64,000 nt of DNA from CAMLHP01 sp035759745 (GCA_035759745.1 DASTUF010000044.1:1-64000); one strand, 5' to 3'; shown: positions 11,844-20,672, counted from the stretch's first letter. Numbers and translations: made by a program. The notes: a model not told the origin generated them from the letters alone.

Positions 11844-12809
11844 TTGGCATCTGTGTCGGTGGTAATTCCCAGCTTCAATGCCCGGCCGTGGCTGGGCGAG
11901 GCGATCCAGTCGGTGCGGGGCCAGACCCTCCCGCCGGACGAGATCATCGTCGTGGACGACGGTTCCACCGATGGGTCGGTGGAGGCAGCACGTGAGGCCG
12001 GTGCCACCCAAGTGCTGTCGGACGGCACCAATCGGGGGCCAGGTGGCACCCGCAACCGGGGAATCCAGGCGGCGTCGGGTGACCTCGTCGCATTCCTGGA
12101 TGCAGATGACCGCTGGCTGCCGGATCACCTGGAGCGTTCCGTCGCTTGCCTGGAGCGGCATCCGGATACCGATATCGTCTTCAGCGGCTATCGCCTGTTC
12201 GGCGAGAGCAATCTCGAACTGCCCTCCCGGGTTGAGTCCGGCCGCGCGCTGGACCTGAGCGTGGAGCTGCTCGACGTGAACCACGTCCTGCAGAGTGCAG
12301 CGGTGGCCCGGCGCGGTGCGCTCCTCGCCGTCGGCGGCTACGATGAGGCCCGACGCTACGGCGAGGACTTCGAGCTGTGGCTCCGGCTCTCGATGAACTC
12401 GAAGTTCGTTTCAACCGGCGCCATTACCGTGGAGTACCGCACTCACCCGGCACAGGTCACGGCCCGGCCAGCGCGGATGTACCAGGGCGCATGGGAGGCG
12501 CGGGCAATCCATGTGGCGCGGATGCTCGAACGAAACCCCGGCGACCGCGGCGCGCTGCACGCGTTGCTCCAGCGCCGATGGGAGGCCGACCTGCAGGTGG
12601 CCTGGCGCGAGCGGGACGATGAGGTGCTCCGGACCGTGCTCGCCCTGGATCGATTCGTGCCCGATTCCGGGCCGATCGCGGCACGCTGGCGGCGCCGTCT
12701 TCGGCTCCAGCGCCCCGCGTGGCGCGCGCTGGCATGGGTGTACGACCGGGTGCCCATATTGCGGCGCTGGACCGGGCGGCTGCGGGGCGCCGGTGGACGT
12801 GGCAGGTGA
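11844..12809 (+). CDS. Glycosyltransferase family 2
   Basis: 321 residues. GT-A fold: MASVSVVIPSFNARPWLGEA, then VVDDGSTDGS and the metal-binding FLDADDRWLPDH (DXD region near residue 90). A TTG start at 11844 is chosen because GGAG at 11834-11837 sits 6 bp upstream and no ATG is available in frame before the conserved first strand. First gene of the plus-strand arm, 109 bp from the divergent GT2, so the gap must hold both promoters; no convincing boxes were picked out. Confidence 0.86.
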   Translation: MASVSVVIPSFNARPWLGEAIQSVRGQTLPPDEIIVVDDGSTDGSVEAAREAGATQVLSDGTNRGPGGTRNRGIQAASGDLVAFLDADDRWLPDHLERSVACLERHPDTDIVFSGYRLFGESNLELPSRVESGRALDLSVELLDVNHVLQSAAVARRGALLAVGGYDEARRYGEDFELWLRLSMNSKFVSTGAITVEYRTHPAQVTARPARMYQGAWEARAIHVARMLERNPGDRGALHALLQRRWEADLQVAWRERDDEVLRTVLALDRFVPDSGPIAARWRRRLRLQRPAWRALAWVYDRVPILRRWTGRLRGAGGRGR

Positions 12810-12958
12810 CTCTCAAGGCGACTCCGTCCGACGCACCTTTGCCACATCTTGTTGCAACATCCCCACGTTTTTGCTTCCTTCCACGCCAGACCGCTGCGCG
12901 CCCGACACATTGGGAGGCGCCGGGCGCATGGAACTTGCACCCTGCCCCCACGACGATC

Positions 12959-13906
12959 ATGCCCATGCTCCAGCTGGAAATCCTGATCGCGACGTACAAT
13001 CGCGACTGGCTGCTGGGCCGCACGCTCGCCAGCATAGCGGCGGCGCGTCGGCCGGCGGAACTTGGCGTGAGCGTACTCGTGGTGGACAACAATTCCGCCG
13101 ACCAGACCAGGGCTACCGTCGAGCAGTTCGCCGCCACCGCCCCATTCCCGGTCCGTTACCTGTTCGAGAAGGCCCAGGGCAAGTCGTACGCCCTCAACGC
13201 CGGCCTGGGGGCATCGAGCGCCGAGCTGCTGGGGATGATCGACGACGACGAGGAGCTCGCTCCCGACTGGCTGGAGCAGGTCCACAGGGCCTTCACCGAC
13301 GACCCCGGGCTGGAATTCATCGGCGGGCCCACCAGGGGCAACCTGGAGGCGGAGCTGCCTGCGTGGGTGCCCGACAGCTATCCCGCCATCCTCGGCCTGC
13401 TGAACCCGGGCGACGAGCAGGCGACCTACTCCCGCGATTTCCCTGGGGTGCTTCCCGGTGGCAATGCGGTGATCCGCCGCGATGCGCTCAAGCGCACCAG
13501 GGGCTACCACACCGGGTTGCGGCGGGCCCAGGACGTGGACATGTACCTGCAACTGCTTGATGCCGGGGCCCGGGGCGAGTACCGACCCGGCCTGGTCATC
13601 CTGCACCATGTCCCGGCTGAGCGGCTGACCCGCGACTACTTTCGGAGGTGGGCGTTCGCGCATGGCCGGTCCCAGGGTGTGCTCGCCGCCCGTCATCTGG
13701 GACACGTGACACAATTCGCAGGGATTCCCCGATTCCGGGTGCGGATCGCCCTGGCCAGTCTTCGGCGATACTTGCTCGGGCCCTTCCAGCGGAACGGAAC
13801 TGCGCGCCCGGCTTCCGCCGCCTTTTCCGAAGAGTTGCGGCTCCGCGAGTTCGCCGGCCTGGTGGTCGGCTGCTGGCACGATCGTCGCGAGTCCGAGCCG
13901 CAATGA
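12959..13906 (+). CDS. Glycosyltransferase family 2
   Basis: 315 residues from MPMLQLEILIATYNRDWLLG. GT-A signature VVDNNSADQTRA near residue 43 and MIDDDEELAPDWLE as the metal site. A later GNAVIRRDALKRTRGYH segment gives the acceptor side. The frame is open upstream into the previous gene, but the conserved fold starts at the ATG at 12959 (a second ATG at 12965 is possible). The 149 bp before it contain no gene. Confidence 0.85.
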   Translation: MPMLQLEILIATYNRDWLLGRTLASIAAARRPAELGVSVLVVDNNSADQTRATVEQFAATAPFPVRYLFEKAQGKSYALNAGLGASSAELLGMIDDDEELAPDWLEQVHRAFTDDPGLEFIGGPTRGNLEAELPAWVPDSYPAILGLLNPGDEQATYSRDFPGVLPGGNAVIRRDALKRTRGYHTGLRRAQDVDMYLQLLDAGARGEYRPGLVILHHVPAERLTRDYFRRWAFAHGRSQGVLAARHLGHVTQFAGIPRFRVRIALASLRRYLLGPFQRNGTARPASAAFSEELRLREFAGLVVGCWHDRRESEPQ

Positions 13907-13935
13907 TTTCCTGCATCACTCCCGGGAGTTCGTGA

Positions 13936-14841
13936 ATGGAGTCGTCGTTGACCAGCCCTGTCCTGCCGGCGCCCGCACGCGCGCCCGGATTCCTGCGCAG
14001 CTTCGCCGAGGCCGTCCGCGACGTGCGCCAGCACCGCGAACTGATGCTCGAGTTTGCCCGCCGGGACATCCGGATCCGCTACAAGCAGGCGGTGATGGGC
14101 TTCGGCTGGGCCATCTTCATGCCGATCCTCATCGTCCTCTCCGGCGTGATGATCCGCTACGCCATGGGGCAGGCGTCGGGCGGCGGGATCGGCCAGACCG
14201 ACATCGCCGGCATCGCCCTCAAGGGCGTGGCGTGGTCGTTCTTCGCCGGGGCGATCACGTTCGGCACCCAGGTGCTCACCGCCAACCACAACCTCATCGC
14301 CAAGGTCTTCTTCCCGCGCGAGGTGCTGCCGGTGGCCGCCGTGCTGGCCCAGACCTTCGACACCAGCATCGGGCTCGTGGCGCTGGCGCTGTTCCTGCCG
14401 TTCCTCGGCGTCGGGCTGCACTCGACCCTGGTCTGGCTGCCGCTGCTGCTTGCCCTGCTCTGGGTGCTCACCGCCGGGGTCGTGATCTTTCTCAGCTGCG
14501 CCAATCTCTTCTTTCGCGACGTGAAATACATCGTGCAGGTGGTCCTGACGTTCGGCATCCTGTTCACGCCGGTCTTCTACGAACCGGCGATGATGGGCGC
14601 GAGGGGCAGCATCATCATGTGGCTCAACCCGCTCACCCCGATCCTGGAAGGCCTCCGGCTGGCGGTGGTGGAAGGCCACAACCTGCTGCAACCGCTCACG
14701 ACGATCGCGAAGGACGGCACGACAGTGGACGTCTGGCGCCCCATGTCGTTGCTCTATACCGCCGCGTGGGCGGTGCCGGGGCTGCTCATCGCCACCGTGA
14801 TCTTCCACCGCTCGCAGTCGGCATTCGCGGAAAATGTCTGA
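13936..14841 (+). CDS. Polysaccharide ABC exporter permease, Wzm-like (ABC-2 family)
   Basis: 301 residues with about six membrane spans. The cytoplasmic N-terminal stretch (ELMLEFARRDIRIRYKQ) is typical of O-antigen/capsule ABC-2 permeases, and the late segment NPLTPILEGLRLAVVEG matches the family. Together with the next gene it forms the exporter that moves the finished or lipid-linked polysaccharide across the inner membrane. Shine-Dalgarno GGGAG lies 8 bp before ATG 13936. It overlaps the ATPase gene by 8 bp. Confidence 0.9.
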   Translation: MESSLTSPVLPAPARAPGFLRSFAEAVRDVRQHRELMLEFARRDIRIRYKQAVMGFGWAIFMPILIVLSGVMIRYAMGQASGGGIGQTDIAGIALKGVAWSFFAGAITFGTQVLTANHNLIAKVFFPREVLPVAAVLAQTFDTSIGLVALALFLPFLGVGLHSTLVWLPLLLALLWVLTAGVVIFLSCANLFFRDVKYIVQVVLTFGILFTPVFYEPAMMGARGSIIMWLNPLTPILEGLRLAVVEGHNLLQPLTTIAKDGTTVDVWRPMSLLYTAAWAVPGLLIATVIFHRSQSAFAENV

Positions 14842-16087
14842 GCGCGACGTGACGCCGGGCATCGAGTTCGAGCACGTCTGGAAGAAATTCCAGCGGGGCG
14901 AGCGGCACGACAGCCTCCGGGACTTCATTCCGTCGATGGCGCGCCAGCTCGTGGGCCGGGGCCCCACCGCGGCGGAGCTGGGCGCCAACCAGTTCTGGGC
15001 CCTCAAGGATGTGAGCTTCTCGGTCCAGCCGGGCGAGGTAGTGGGCATCATCGGCCGTAACGGTGCCGGCAAGTCCACCATCCTCAAGACCCTCACCCGC
15101 ATCATCCCTCCCACCCTGGGCCTGGCCGAAACCCGTGGCCGGGTGGGCGCACTGATCGAGATAGCCGCCGGGTTCCACCCGGACCTGACCGGCAAGGAGA
15201 ACGTGTACCTGCAGGGCGCCATCATGGGCATGCCCCGCAGCCTGATCCGCGAGCGATTCGACGACATAGTCGAGTTCTCCGGCGTCGGCCCGTTCATCGA
15301 CACCCCGGTCAAGCGCTACTCCAGCGGCATGAATGCCCGGCTCGGCTTCGCTATCGCAGCCCACCTTTCGCCCGACGTGCTGATCATCGATGAAGTGCTC
15401 TCGGTGGGTGACTTCGAGTTCCAGCAACGGGCCTTCGGCCGGATGAAGGCGCTGGCCCGGAGCGGGATCCCGGTGCTGGTGGTGTCGCACCAGCTCGAGC
15501 GCGTGGCCGAACTCTGCACCAGCGTGCTGTTCATGGAGCGAGGAGAAGTACGCTTCGCGGGGCCCACCCTCGAGGCGATTCGCCACTACCTCGCGGTGGA
15601 GCAGGTGCCCAGCGACCCCGACAGTCCGGTGATCCTGGAGCAGATCGCGCTGGAGAGCGGCGAACAGCTGCGCTCGGGCGACAAGGTGCGGGTGCGCCTG
15701 TCGGGCCGGATCAACCCCGAGCGCGCCACCGGCAAGGAGCTGGTAGTGCTCTCGCTCCGGAACCTCCAGGATGGCCGAACCCTGGCGGCCATCACATCAG
15801 ACCATGGCGGCGTGACGCTGCCGGGGTCGGGGCCGTTCGAACTCGAGTTCGAGCTGGAGCTCAATGTCCAGCCTGGCCTCTACGGGCTGGACTCGAGCGT
15901 GCGGGTCAAGGCCCAGACCCGGCGGGGCGATATCGCCGCGGGGCCCGGGGCCCACGTGCAGGTGCTGGCGGGACGGCCCTTCGAGGGCACCGTCCAGCCC
16001 AACGCGTCGGTGCGCCTCAGCGCCGAGCCGCCGAGCCGCCGAGCCGCCGAGAAGGCGGCCAGCAACCAACCATCCGGAACCTCATGA
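14834..16087 (+). CDS. Polysaccharide ABC exporter ATP-binding protein, Wzt-like with C-terminal carbohydrate-binding domain
   Basis: 417 residues. Walker A GRNGAGKST near residue 75, signature YSSGMNARL near 160, Walker B VLIIDEVL near 180, H-loop VVSHQ. A C-terminal beta-rich domain (about residues 255-395) is of the Wzt type, which reads the export-ready end of the glycan. The last 30 residues are low complexity (EPPSRRAAEKA) and are encoded by tandem GCCGCCGA octamers at 16027-16050, a repeat seen elsewhere in this window. ATGA overlap with the following epimerase gene. Confidence 0.9.
   Translation: MSERDVTPGIEFEHVWKKFQRGERHDSLRDFIPSMARQLVGRGPTAAELGANQFWALKDVSFSVQPGEVVGIIGRNGAGKSTILKTLTRIIPPTLGLAETRGRVGALIEIAAGFHPDLTGKENVYLQGAIMGMPRSLIRERFDDIVEFSGVGPFIDTPVKRYSSGMNARLGFAIAAHLSPDVLIIDEVLSVGDFEFQQRAFGRMKALARSGIPVLVVSHQLERVAELCTSVLFMERGEVRFAGPTLEAIRHYLAVEQVPSDPDSPVILEQIALESGEQLRSGDKVRVRLSGRINPERATGKELVVLSLRNLQDGRTLAAITSDHGGVTLPGSGPFELEFELELNVQPGLYGLDSSVRVKAQTRRGDIAAGPGAHVQVLAGRPFEGTVQPNASVRLSAEPPSRRAAEKAASNQPSGTS
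16027..16050. repeat. Octamer tandem repeat GCCGCCGA x3 inside wzt-like gene
   Basis: Three perfect GCCGCCGA units lie inside the 3' end of the Wzt-like gene, with a degenerate unit before them. In this frame they encode PPSRRAA. The same peptide comes from the same repeat in the PASTA gene at 46398-46429. Related units are found at 50422, 53504 and 54428. Confidence 0.8.
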
Positions 16088-17019
16088 AGACTCTTGTCAC
16101 CGGCGGCGCCGGGTTCATCGGCTCGCACATAGTGCGGCGCCTGCTCGACGACGGCCACCAGGTGCGTGTCATAGACAACCTCAGCACCGGCGACCGTGAG
16201 AACCTGGCGGAAGTGGCCGAGCGCATCGAGTTCATCGAAGGCGACATTCGCTCGCAAGGCGAGTGCGACCGTGCCTGCGACGCGACCGAGATGATCTTCC
16301 ATGTGGCGGCGCTGCCGAGCGTGCCGAGATCGATAGCCAACCCGTGGGCGTCCCACGACCACAACGTGAACGGCACCATGCAGCTGCTCGAGGCCGCCCG
16401 CCGCGCCGGCAGCCGGAGGGTGGTGTACTCCAGTTCCAGCTCGGTGTACGGCGACACAGCGGTGCTGCCCAAGGTCGAGACCATGGAGCCGCTCTGCCGG
16501 TCGCCCTACGCCACGGCCAAGCTGGCGGGCGAACAGTATGTGCTGGCGTACGCGCGTGCCGGGATGCTGGAAGGCGTGGCGCTCCGCTACTTCAATGTCT
16601 TCGGCCCCCGGCAAAGTCCCACGAGCGCGTATGCGGCGGTCATCCCGGCGTTCCTCGAGGCGGCCCGTACCGGCAGCGTCGCTACGGTGCACGGCGACGG
16701 TGAGCAGACCCGCGACTTCACCTACGTCGACAACGTGGTCCAGGCCAACATGAAGGCGGCGTTCGAGCCGGCTGACCGGGTCAACGGGTGGGTGACCAAC
16801 GCCGGCGCCGGCAGCAGAGCTTCGCTCAATCAGCTGCTGGAACTGGTGGAGACGGTGACCGGAGCGAAGGTGCAGCGAAGCTACGGCCCGCCCCGGGCCG
16901 GTGATGTGCGGGACTCCCAGGCGTCGCTCGACCGCGCCCGGAAGGTGCTGGGGTATGAACCTGACGTGGACCTGGAAACGGGACTACAGAAGACGTGGGA
17001 GTGGTTTCAAAACAAGTAG
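16084..17019 (+). CDS. NAD-dependent sugar-nucleotide epimerase/dehydratase
   Basis: 311 residues, extended short-chain dehydrogenase. NAD motif TGGAGFIGSH at residues 6-15. Catalytic triad: Ser in YSSSSSVYG and Tyr/Lys in SPYATAKLAGEQ. The ALPSVPRSI segment resembles UDP-N-acetylglucosamine/UDP-glucose 4-epimerases of the WbpP/GalE group. It provides an epimerised donor sugar for the cluster. The stop TAG at 17017 lies in what looks like a degenerate AGTGGGA repeat unit (AAGTAGG), and the gene ends in a palindromic repeat facing the convergent PEP-CTERM gene. Confidence 0.87.
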   Translation: MKTLVTGGAGFIGSHIVRRLLDDGHQVRVIDNLSTGDRENLAEVAERIEFIEGDIRSQGECDRACDATEMIFHVAALPSVPRSIANPWASHDHNVNGTMQLLEAARRAGSRRVVYSSSSSVYGDTAVLPKVETMEPLCRSPYATAKLAGEQYVLAYARAGMLEGVALRYFNVFGPRQSPTSAYAAVIPAFLEAARTGSVATVHGDGEQTRDFTYVDNVVQANMKAAFEPADRVNGWVTNAGAGSRASLNQLLELVETVTGAKVQRSYGPPRAGDVRDSQASLDRARKVLGYEPDVDLETGLQKTWEWFQNK

Positions 17020-17120
17020 GAAGTGGGGAGTGGGAAGTGGGAAGTGGGATGAAAGAAGCGAGGGGCTCCCGACAGGGGGCCCCTCGCTTCCTTCCACTTC
17101 CTGCTTCCTGCTTCCCACTT
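17014..17120. repeat. AGTGGGA micro-repeat arranged as an inverted repeat between convergent genes
   Basis: The left arm is AGTGGG-type units at 17014-17050 and the right arm is the complementary CTTCCACTT/CTTCCCACTT units at 17091-17120, around a GC-rich hairpin at 17055-17090. The epimerase stop is in the first unit, and the PEP-CTERM stop (17122-17124) abuts the last. The same unit recurs at 29251-29347. Confidence 0.85.
17055..17090. terminator. Bidirectional hairpin terminator candidate
   Basis: A perfect 12-bp stem, GAAGCGAGGGGC (17055-17066) with GCCCCTCGCTTC (17079-17090), and a 12-nt loop. It lies between the convergent epimerase and PEP-CTERM genes, so it can end transcription from both sides. 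There is no clean U-run. Confidence 0.65.
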
Positions 17121-17121
17121 G

Positions 17122-17772
17122 CTACTCAGCCTTCTTCCGCCTGATCAGGCCTACGCCCCCCATTCCGGCCAGCCCGGTGGCGAGCAGCGCCATGCTGATC
17201 GGCTCCGGAATGACGGTGGTCGGTGGGCCGCAGCCCTCCAGGTAGACGCCGCCCGACGGGCCGCTGGCGGTGTTGTTGGCGTCGATGAAGGTCTTGGACG
17301 ATGTGCAGTTCGCAGGACCATCCCGGAAATGGAGGCCCAACGCCAGCGCGCCAATGTTGTCATCGAACGCTGCATCAAAGGTGAAGGTGAACTCGCCGGT
17401 CTCACCCAGCCCCAGCGCACTCGGCGTGTTGTCGGCGGTGAACCCGTAATACGTCAGGCCCAGGTCGCCGGCACCGCTGAGCTCGTTCTGCACCCCGAAC
17501 GCGCCGTAGCCGGTGGCCCCGGTACCCGCGGTCGGTGTGGCGCCGCCGACGCCGATGCTACCCAACGGGAAGGCGCCGTCGTTGGTGACGGTGAGCGTCA
17601 GCACGTTGGTGGCGGGGTCGTATGACGTGGTGAACGTGGCGCACGTATAGAAGCTGAGCCCGCCACAGACCTGGGTGTTGGTCCACGGTCCGAACGCATG
17701 CGCGCTCGCGGCGGTGCCGACGGCCAGTGCCGCCGTTACGCCAAGGGCTCTCATCCAGGTGGAATGATTCAT
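17122..17772 (-). CDS. PEP-CTERM sorting domain protein
   Basis: 216 residues from MNHSTWMRALGVTAALAVG. An N-terminal signal peptide ends near AHAFG. The secreted body has four cysteines (CGGLSFYTCATF and later NCTSSK, EGCGPP). The C-terminus is the PEP-CTERM tripartite sorting signal: VIPEPISMALLATGLAG, a short hydrophobic helix, then RRKKAE. In known systems exosortase cleaves and processes such proteins at the cell surface in step with exopolysaccharide production. It is paralogous to the next gene (both mature N-termini read AFGP-TNT-VCGG). The frame is open to 17844, but the start at 17772 places the signal peptide properly. Confidence 0.9.
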   Translation of the reverse strand: MNHSTWMRALGVTAALAVGTAASAHAFGPWTNTQVCGGLSFYTCATFTTSYDPATNVLTLTVTNDGAFPLGSIGVGGATPTAGTGATGYGAFGVQNELSGAGDLGLTYYGFTADNTPSALGLGETGEFTFTFDAAFDDNIGALALGLHFRDGPANCTSSKTFIDANNTASGPSGGVYLEGCGPPTTVIPEPISMALLATGLAGMGGVGLIRRKKAE

Positions 17773-17889
17773 ACCTGCCTCGCGAACTCCGGCCCCAAGG
17801 GGGTGACCGCACTGCTGAGTGGCGCGGGGGCCGCTACGCACCAAGCAACAGTGTAACTCACAAGATGGGGGCTTGGTGTGAGGAGCGCC

Positions 17890-17902
17890 ACATGTTGCAT
17901 GT
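17890..17902. promoter_or_regulatory. Short palindrome ACATG-TTG-CATGT in the PEP-CTERM intergenic region
   Basis: A 5-3-5 inverted repeat lies about 120 bp upstream of the PEP-CTERM gene that starts at 17772, between the two paralogues. Its shape suits a dimeric regulator site, but no regulator is known for it, and a 13-bp palindrome can arise by chance. Confidence 0.25.
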
Positions 17903-17928
17903 CTCGACGTGGTGACGTTGCAAAATGA

Positions 17929-17953
17929 AAGCGCCCCGGAGGCCGGGGCGCTT
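17929..17953 (-). terminator. Rho-independent terminator after the second PEP-CTERM gene
   Basis: Perfect 11-bp stem AAGCGCCCCGG / CCGGGGCGCTT with a 3-nt loop. Read on the minus strand it is followed by TTCATTTTG, a short U-rich tract. It lies 29 bp beyond the stop of the PEP-CTERM gene at 17983 and separates its transcript from the paralogue's. Confidence 0.85.
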
Positions 17954-17982
17954 CAATCCTGCACCTGTACTGCGCTTGACGA

Positions 17983-18630
17983 TTACGCCTGCTTGCGGCG
18001 ACGAATCACCCCAGCGCCACCCATCCCGGCCAGGCCGGTCGCGAGCAGCGTCATGGTGATCGGCTCCGGCACCACCGTGGTGGCGCAGGCCGGGTCAACC
18101 GTGTCGATCTCGGCCTCGGTGCCGTCGATGAACAGCTTGGTGGAGCACTGATTCGGGCCGCCCTGCGAGTGCAGCGCGAACTCCAGCGACTCGAGCGTCA
18201 CCGCGGAGGAGAACGTCAGCGAGAACGAGTAGGTGATGCCGTCGTTGGTGATGCCGTCGGTGATGCCGTTGGTCTCGAAGCCCGAGAACTTCGGGTTGGC
18301 GCCATCGGGATCGCCGCCCAGCGAGTTGACTTCGTCAGCGAACGCCCATCCCGAGAGCCCGGCGTCGATCGAGTTGGCAGAGGCCGTGACGTCACGGATG
18401 CCGAACGCGGTAAAGGTGTCGCCGTTGGTCGAGGTGTTCTGAATGTCGATCGTCAACGTGCTGGTGCCGTCGAGGTTGTCGACATACGTGGTGGTCAGCG
18501 TGGCGCACGTCTGGAACAACGTGCCACCGCAGACCTCGGTGTTGGTGAAGGGGCCGAACGCCATCGCATTACCGGCCGTAAAGGCCAGCAGCGCGGCGGC
18601 GGCACCCACTCCGCGGATGATGTGCTTCAT
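17983..18630 (-). CDS. PEP-CTERM sorting domain protein (paralogue)
   Basis: 215 residues from MKHIIRGVGAAAALLAFTAG, a clear signal peptide ending at NAMAFG. The secreted domain (CGGTLFQTCATLTTTYVD, then beta-rich sequence) parallels the neighbouring paralogue in length and cysteine pattern. The C-terminus is VVPEPITMTLLATGLAG plus a basic RRRKQA tail, the exosortase recognition signal. The frame continues upstream to 19104 through the next gene, but the signal peptide fixes the start at 18630. Likely a surface or matrix protein; function otherwise unknown. Confidence 0.9.
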   Translation of the reverse strand: MKHIIRGVGAAAALLAFTAGNAMAFGPFTNTEVCGGTLFQTCATLTTTYVDNLDGTSTLTIDIQNTSTNGDTFTAFGIRDVTASANSIDAGLSGWAFADEVNSLGGDPDGANPKFSGFETNGITDGITNDGITYSFSLTFSSAVTLESLEFALHSQGGPNQCSTKLFIDGTEAEIDTVDPACATTVVPEPITMTLLATGLAGMGGAGVIRRRKQA

Positions 18631-18674
18631 CTCTGTGCTACTCCTCGGTTCAGGGGAATGGTACCACACCTCTG

Positions 18675-19181
18675 CTACTTGCTCCTGCGAATGTGCCGCA
18701 GCCCTACGATCCCCAGCCAGCCGAACGCGACCGGGTACAACACTGCCTGCGCCACCGTCTTGGCCACCGACTTCTTGAGGCCCTGCCGGGCCGCCGGCTC
18801 CTGCACCGTCTGGAACGCGAGCGGCAGGTTCAGTGCCCAGATCAGGGTGACGCCCAGGATCACGATGGCCGCGACAATCGCCACGATCGACCAGATTCGG
18901 AGCCCCATGGTCCAGCCGCGCGCGGCCGCCGCACCTGCCAGCAGCGCCAGTCCCAGCATCGGCACCGGCAGCGCGTTCAGCAGCGATCCGATGGTGCCGA
19001 ACTCCCAGTCGGGATTGCCGAAGTGCAGCGGATACGCCGCCAGCGCCATGTCCAGCAAGCCCGAGATGAACAGCACCGCACCGACGAATCCCAGCAAACG
19101 CCACCCGAAATCGGGCGCTGCGGGAAGCCAGGTCCTCTTGCCAGCCTGCTCGTCCCGCACCAGAATGCGCGGCGCATCCAT
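18675..19181 (-). CDS. Small multi-pass membrane protein of unknown function
   Basis: 168 residues. About four hydrophobic spans: LLGFVGAVLFISGLLDMAL, LLNALPVPMLGLALLAGA, IWSIVAIVAAIVILGVTLI, and a weaker one near the C-terminus before a basic tail (RHIRRSK). I do not recognise a family. It is 44 bp upstream of the PEP-CTERM gene in the same direction, so the two may be co-transcribed, and it is divergent from the VanZ-like gene. Confidence 0.7.
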   Translation of the reverse strand: MDAPRILVRDEQAGKRTWLPAAPDFGWRLLGFVGAVLFISGLLDMALAAYPLHFGNPDWEFGTIGSLLNALPVPMLGLALLAGAAAARGWTMGLRIWSIVAIVAAIVILGVTLIWALNLPLAFQTVQEPAARQGLKKSVAKTVAQAVLYPVAFGWLGIVGLRHIRRSK

Positions 19182-19370
19182 GGGCCCTCGATATGGCGAT
19201 ACGGTGAGTGATGCTATGCAGGTGTCGGGCCGAAAATTGCGCGCCGCCGCCTGGGGGACTATCTAGTTTCAGGACAACAATTTACTTGACACCGGAAGAC
19301 TTCTCAACCCGGCCACCCGCAGTCACAACCACACAGCAGGTGTGGCGACAAGTCCGCACCACGGAAGAAC

Positions 19371-20588
19371 ATGCGCCTTCGCGCCCGTCCGCTCACACTG
19401 CTGATTCTTGCACTCGGAGCCATTCTCTGGCTCACCCTGGAACCGCTCCCGGCCCAGGCTGAGGCTACCCAGCTCAGCCCCTGGACCTGCCTGCTCTGCG
19501 GCACTCAAGGGAGCGCCGATTTTCTGCTCAACGTTGCGCTCTTCGTGCCACTGGGCGCGGCCCTGGCATGGCTCGGTACCGGGCGGCTCAAAACGCTCGC
19601 GTTCGGTGCCGGGCTCTCGCTGGCTATCGAGTTGGCACAGGCCACGTTAGCCGCAGGCCGCGACCCCGCGATGGGCGACGTCCTGGCCAACAGCCTGGGG
19701 GCTTTGGGGGGTAACTGGACGGCGATCGCCCTGCCAGGGTTGTGGTACCCGACCATCAGTCGCGCGCGACGGCTCGCCACGGTTGCTGGAGTTGGCTGGC
19801 TCCTGATGACCGTCGTCACCGGCTGGCTGGTGCTTCCCGCTCCGGCGCCGGCCCAGCCCATCGTGCTGGTCGCCCCCGACCGTCCACTGATCGAGGCCTT
19901 CGCCGGCCAGGTGCTGGGAGTCACGGTCGATGGCGACACGTACGCCGAGGGGCCGCTCCCGGCCGCAAACGCCATGAGCCTGGATCCGCGGCGGGTCCGG
20001 CTGGGAGCCGGGGTCGTCACTGGCGCGCTCACCGAGCGGGTGGCGCCGCTGGTCGAGCTCACCAGCCCCGACTCGACCGTCTGGGCCCGCCTGGCCCAAC
20101 TGGGCCAGAAAGGCACCTTCGCCGTCAGGCTCCACAGTACCAGCGTCAAGCTGATGACCCCGGACGTGCGGGTGCACCGCGCCATCCCGATGGTGGGAGC
20201 AGTGCCGGCAGAGTTCAGTGGCTCGCTCGATGGTGCGGTACTGACTGCGGAAGTGATCGTGGGCGACTCGACCCATCGCCATCGGCGGGCGCTCACTCCC
20301 GGCCTGGGATGGGCGCTGTTGCTGCCGTTCAACTACCCGCTCGATCACATGGGGGCCTGGCCATCGGCGGTCTGGCTGGCGCTGACGCTGCTGCCCTTCG
20401 CCTTCTGGCTGGGGCGAGCCCGGCTACCGCTTCCCTGGGCAATCACCGCCAGTGTCGCGCTGCTCGCCCTCGGCATCCATGGCAGCGCCGCGCTCTTCCA
20501 GCTTCGCAACGACGGCATCGAGGCCTGGCTCTGCTGTGGGCTGGCGCTCGTGGTGGGCCGGGTGCTTGGGCAGGGGAGAACTGCTTAA
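19371..20588 (+). CDS. VanZ-like membrane protein
   Basis: 405 residues. The N-terminal about 125 residues match the VanZ-like pattern: a first helix, then DFLLNVALFVPLGAALAWLG, LSLAIELAQATLAAGRDP and GDVLANSLGALGG. A periplasmic beta-rich segment of about 180 residues follows, then C-terminal helices (WLALTLLPFAFWLGRA, ITASVALLALGIHG, CCGLALVVGRVLG). VanZ-like proteins are common in exopolysaccharide/exosortase loci but have no firm biochemical role. GGAAG precedes ATG 19371. The TAA stop overlaps the first bases of a long inverted repeat. Confidence 0.75.
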   Translation: MRLRARPLTLLILALGAILWLTLEPLPAQAEATQLSPWTCLLCGTQGSADFLLNVALFVPLGAALAWLGTGRLKTLAFGAGLSLAIELAQATLAAGRDPAMGDVLANSLGALGGNWTAIALPGLWYPTISRARRLATVAGVGWLLMTVVTGWLVLPAPAPAQPIVLVAPDRPLIEAFAGQVLGVTVDGDTYAEGPLPAANAMSLDPRRVRLGAGVVTGALTERVAPLVELTSPDSTVWARLAQLGQKGTFAVRLHSTSVKLMTPDVRVHRAIPMVGAVPAEFSGSLDGAVLTAEVIVGDSTHRHRRALTPGLGWALLLPFNYPLDHMGAWPSAVWLALTLLPFAFWLGRARLPLPWAITASVALLALGIHGSAALFQLRNDGIEAWLCCGLALVVGRVLGQGRTA

Positions 20589-20664
20589 CCACAGAGCCAC
20601 AGAGGACACGGAGAGATCGAGCTAGTTCTCCGTGAATCTCTGTGTACTCTGTGGCTCTGTGGTT
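20587..20664 (+). terminator. Long CCACAGAG-type inverted repeat acting as terminator between convergent genes
   Basis: A perfect 18-bp outer stem pairs 20587-20604 (AACCACAGAGCCACAGAG) with 20647-20664. An inner CACGGAGA/TCTCCGTG pairing makes it longer. On the plus strand it is followed by GCTTTTGTTT, a U-rich tract. The VanZ-like gene's TAA (20586-20588) is partly inside the left arm, and the convergent HNH gene ends 8 bp to the right. Confidence 0.85.
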
Positions 20665-20672
20665 GCTTTTGT

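Noticed and set aside
17014..17120. CRISPR array
   Set aside because: Units are 7-10 bp, without unique spacers and arranged in inverted orientation; no cas genes are in the window. The same applies to the other micro-repeat loci.
19286..19291. TTGACA upstream of the VanZ-like gene as a promoter
   Set aside because: No acceptable -10 box at normal spacing (CCGGCC region).
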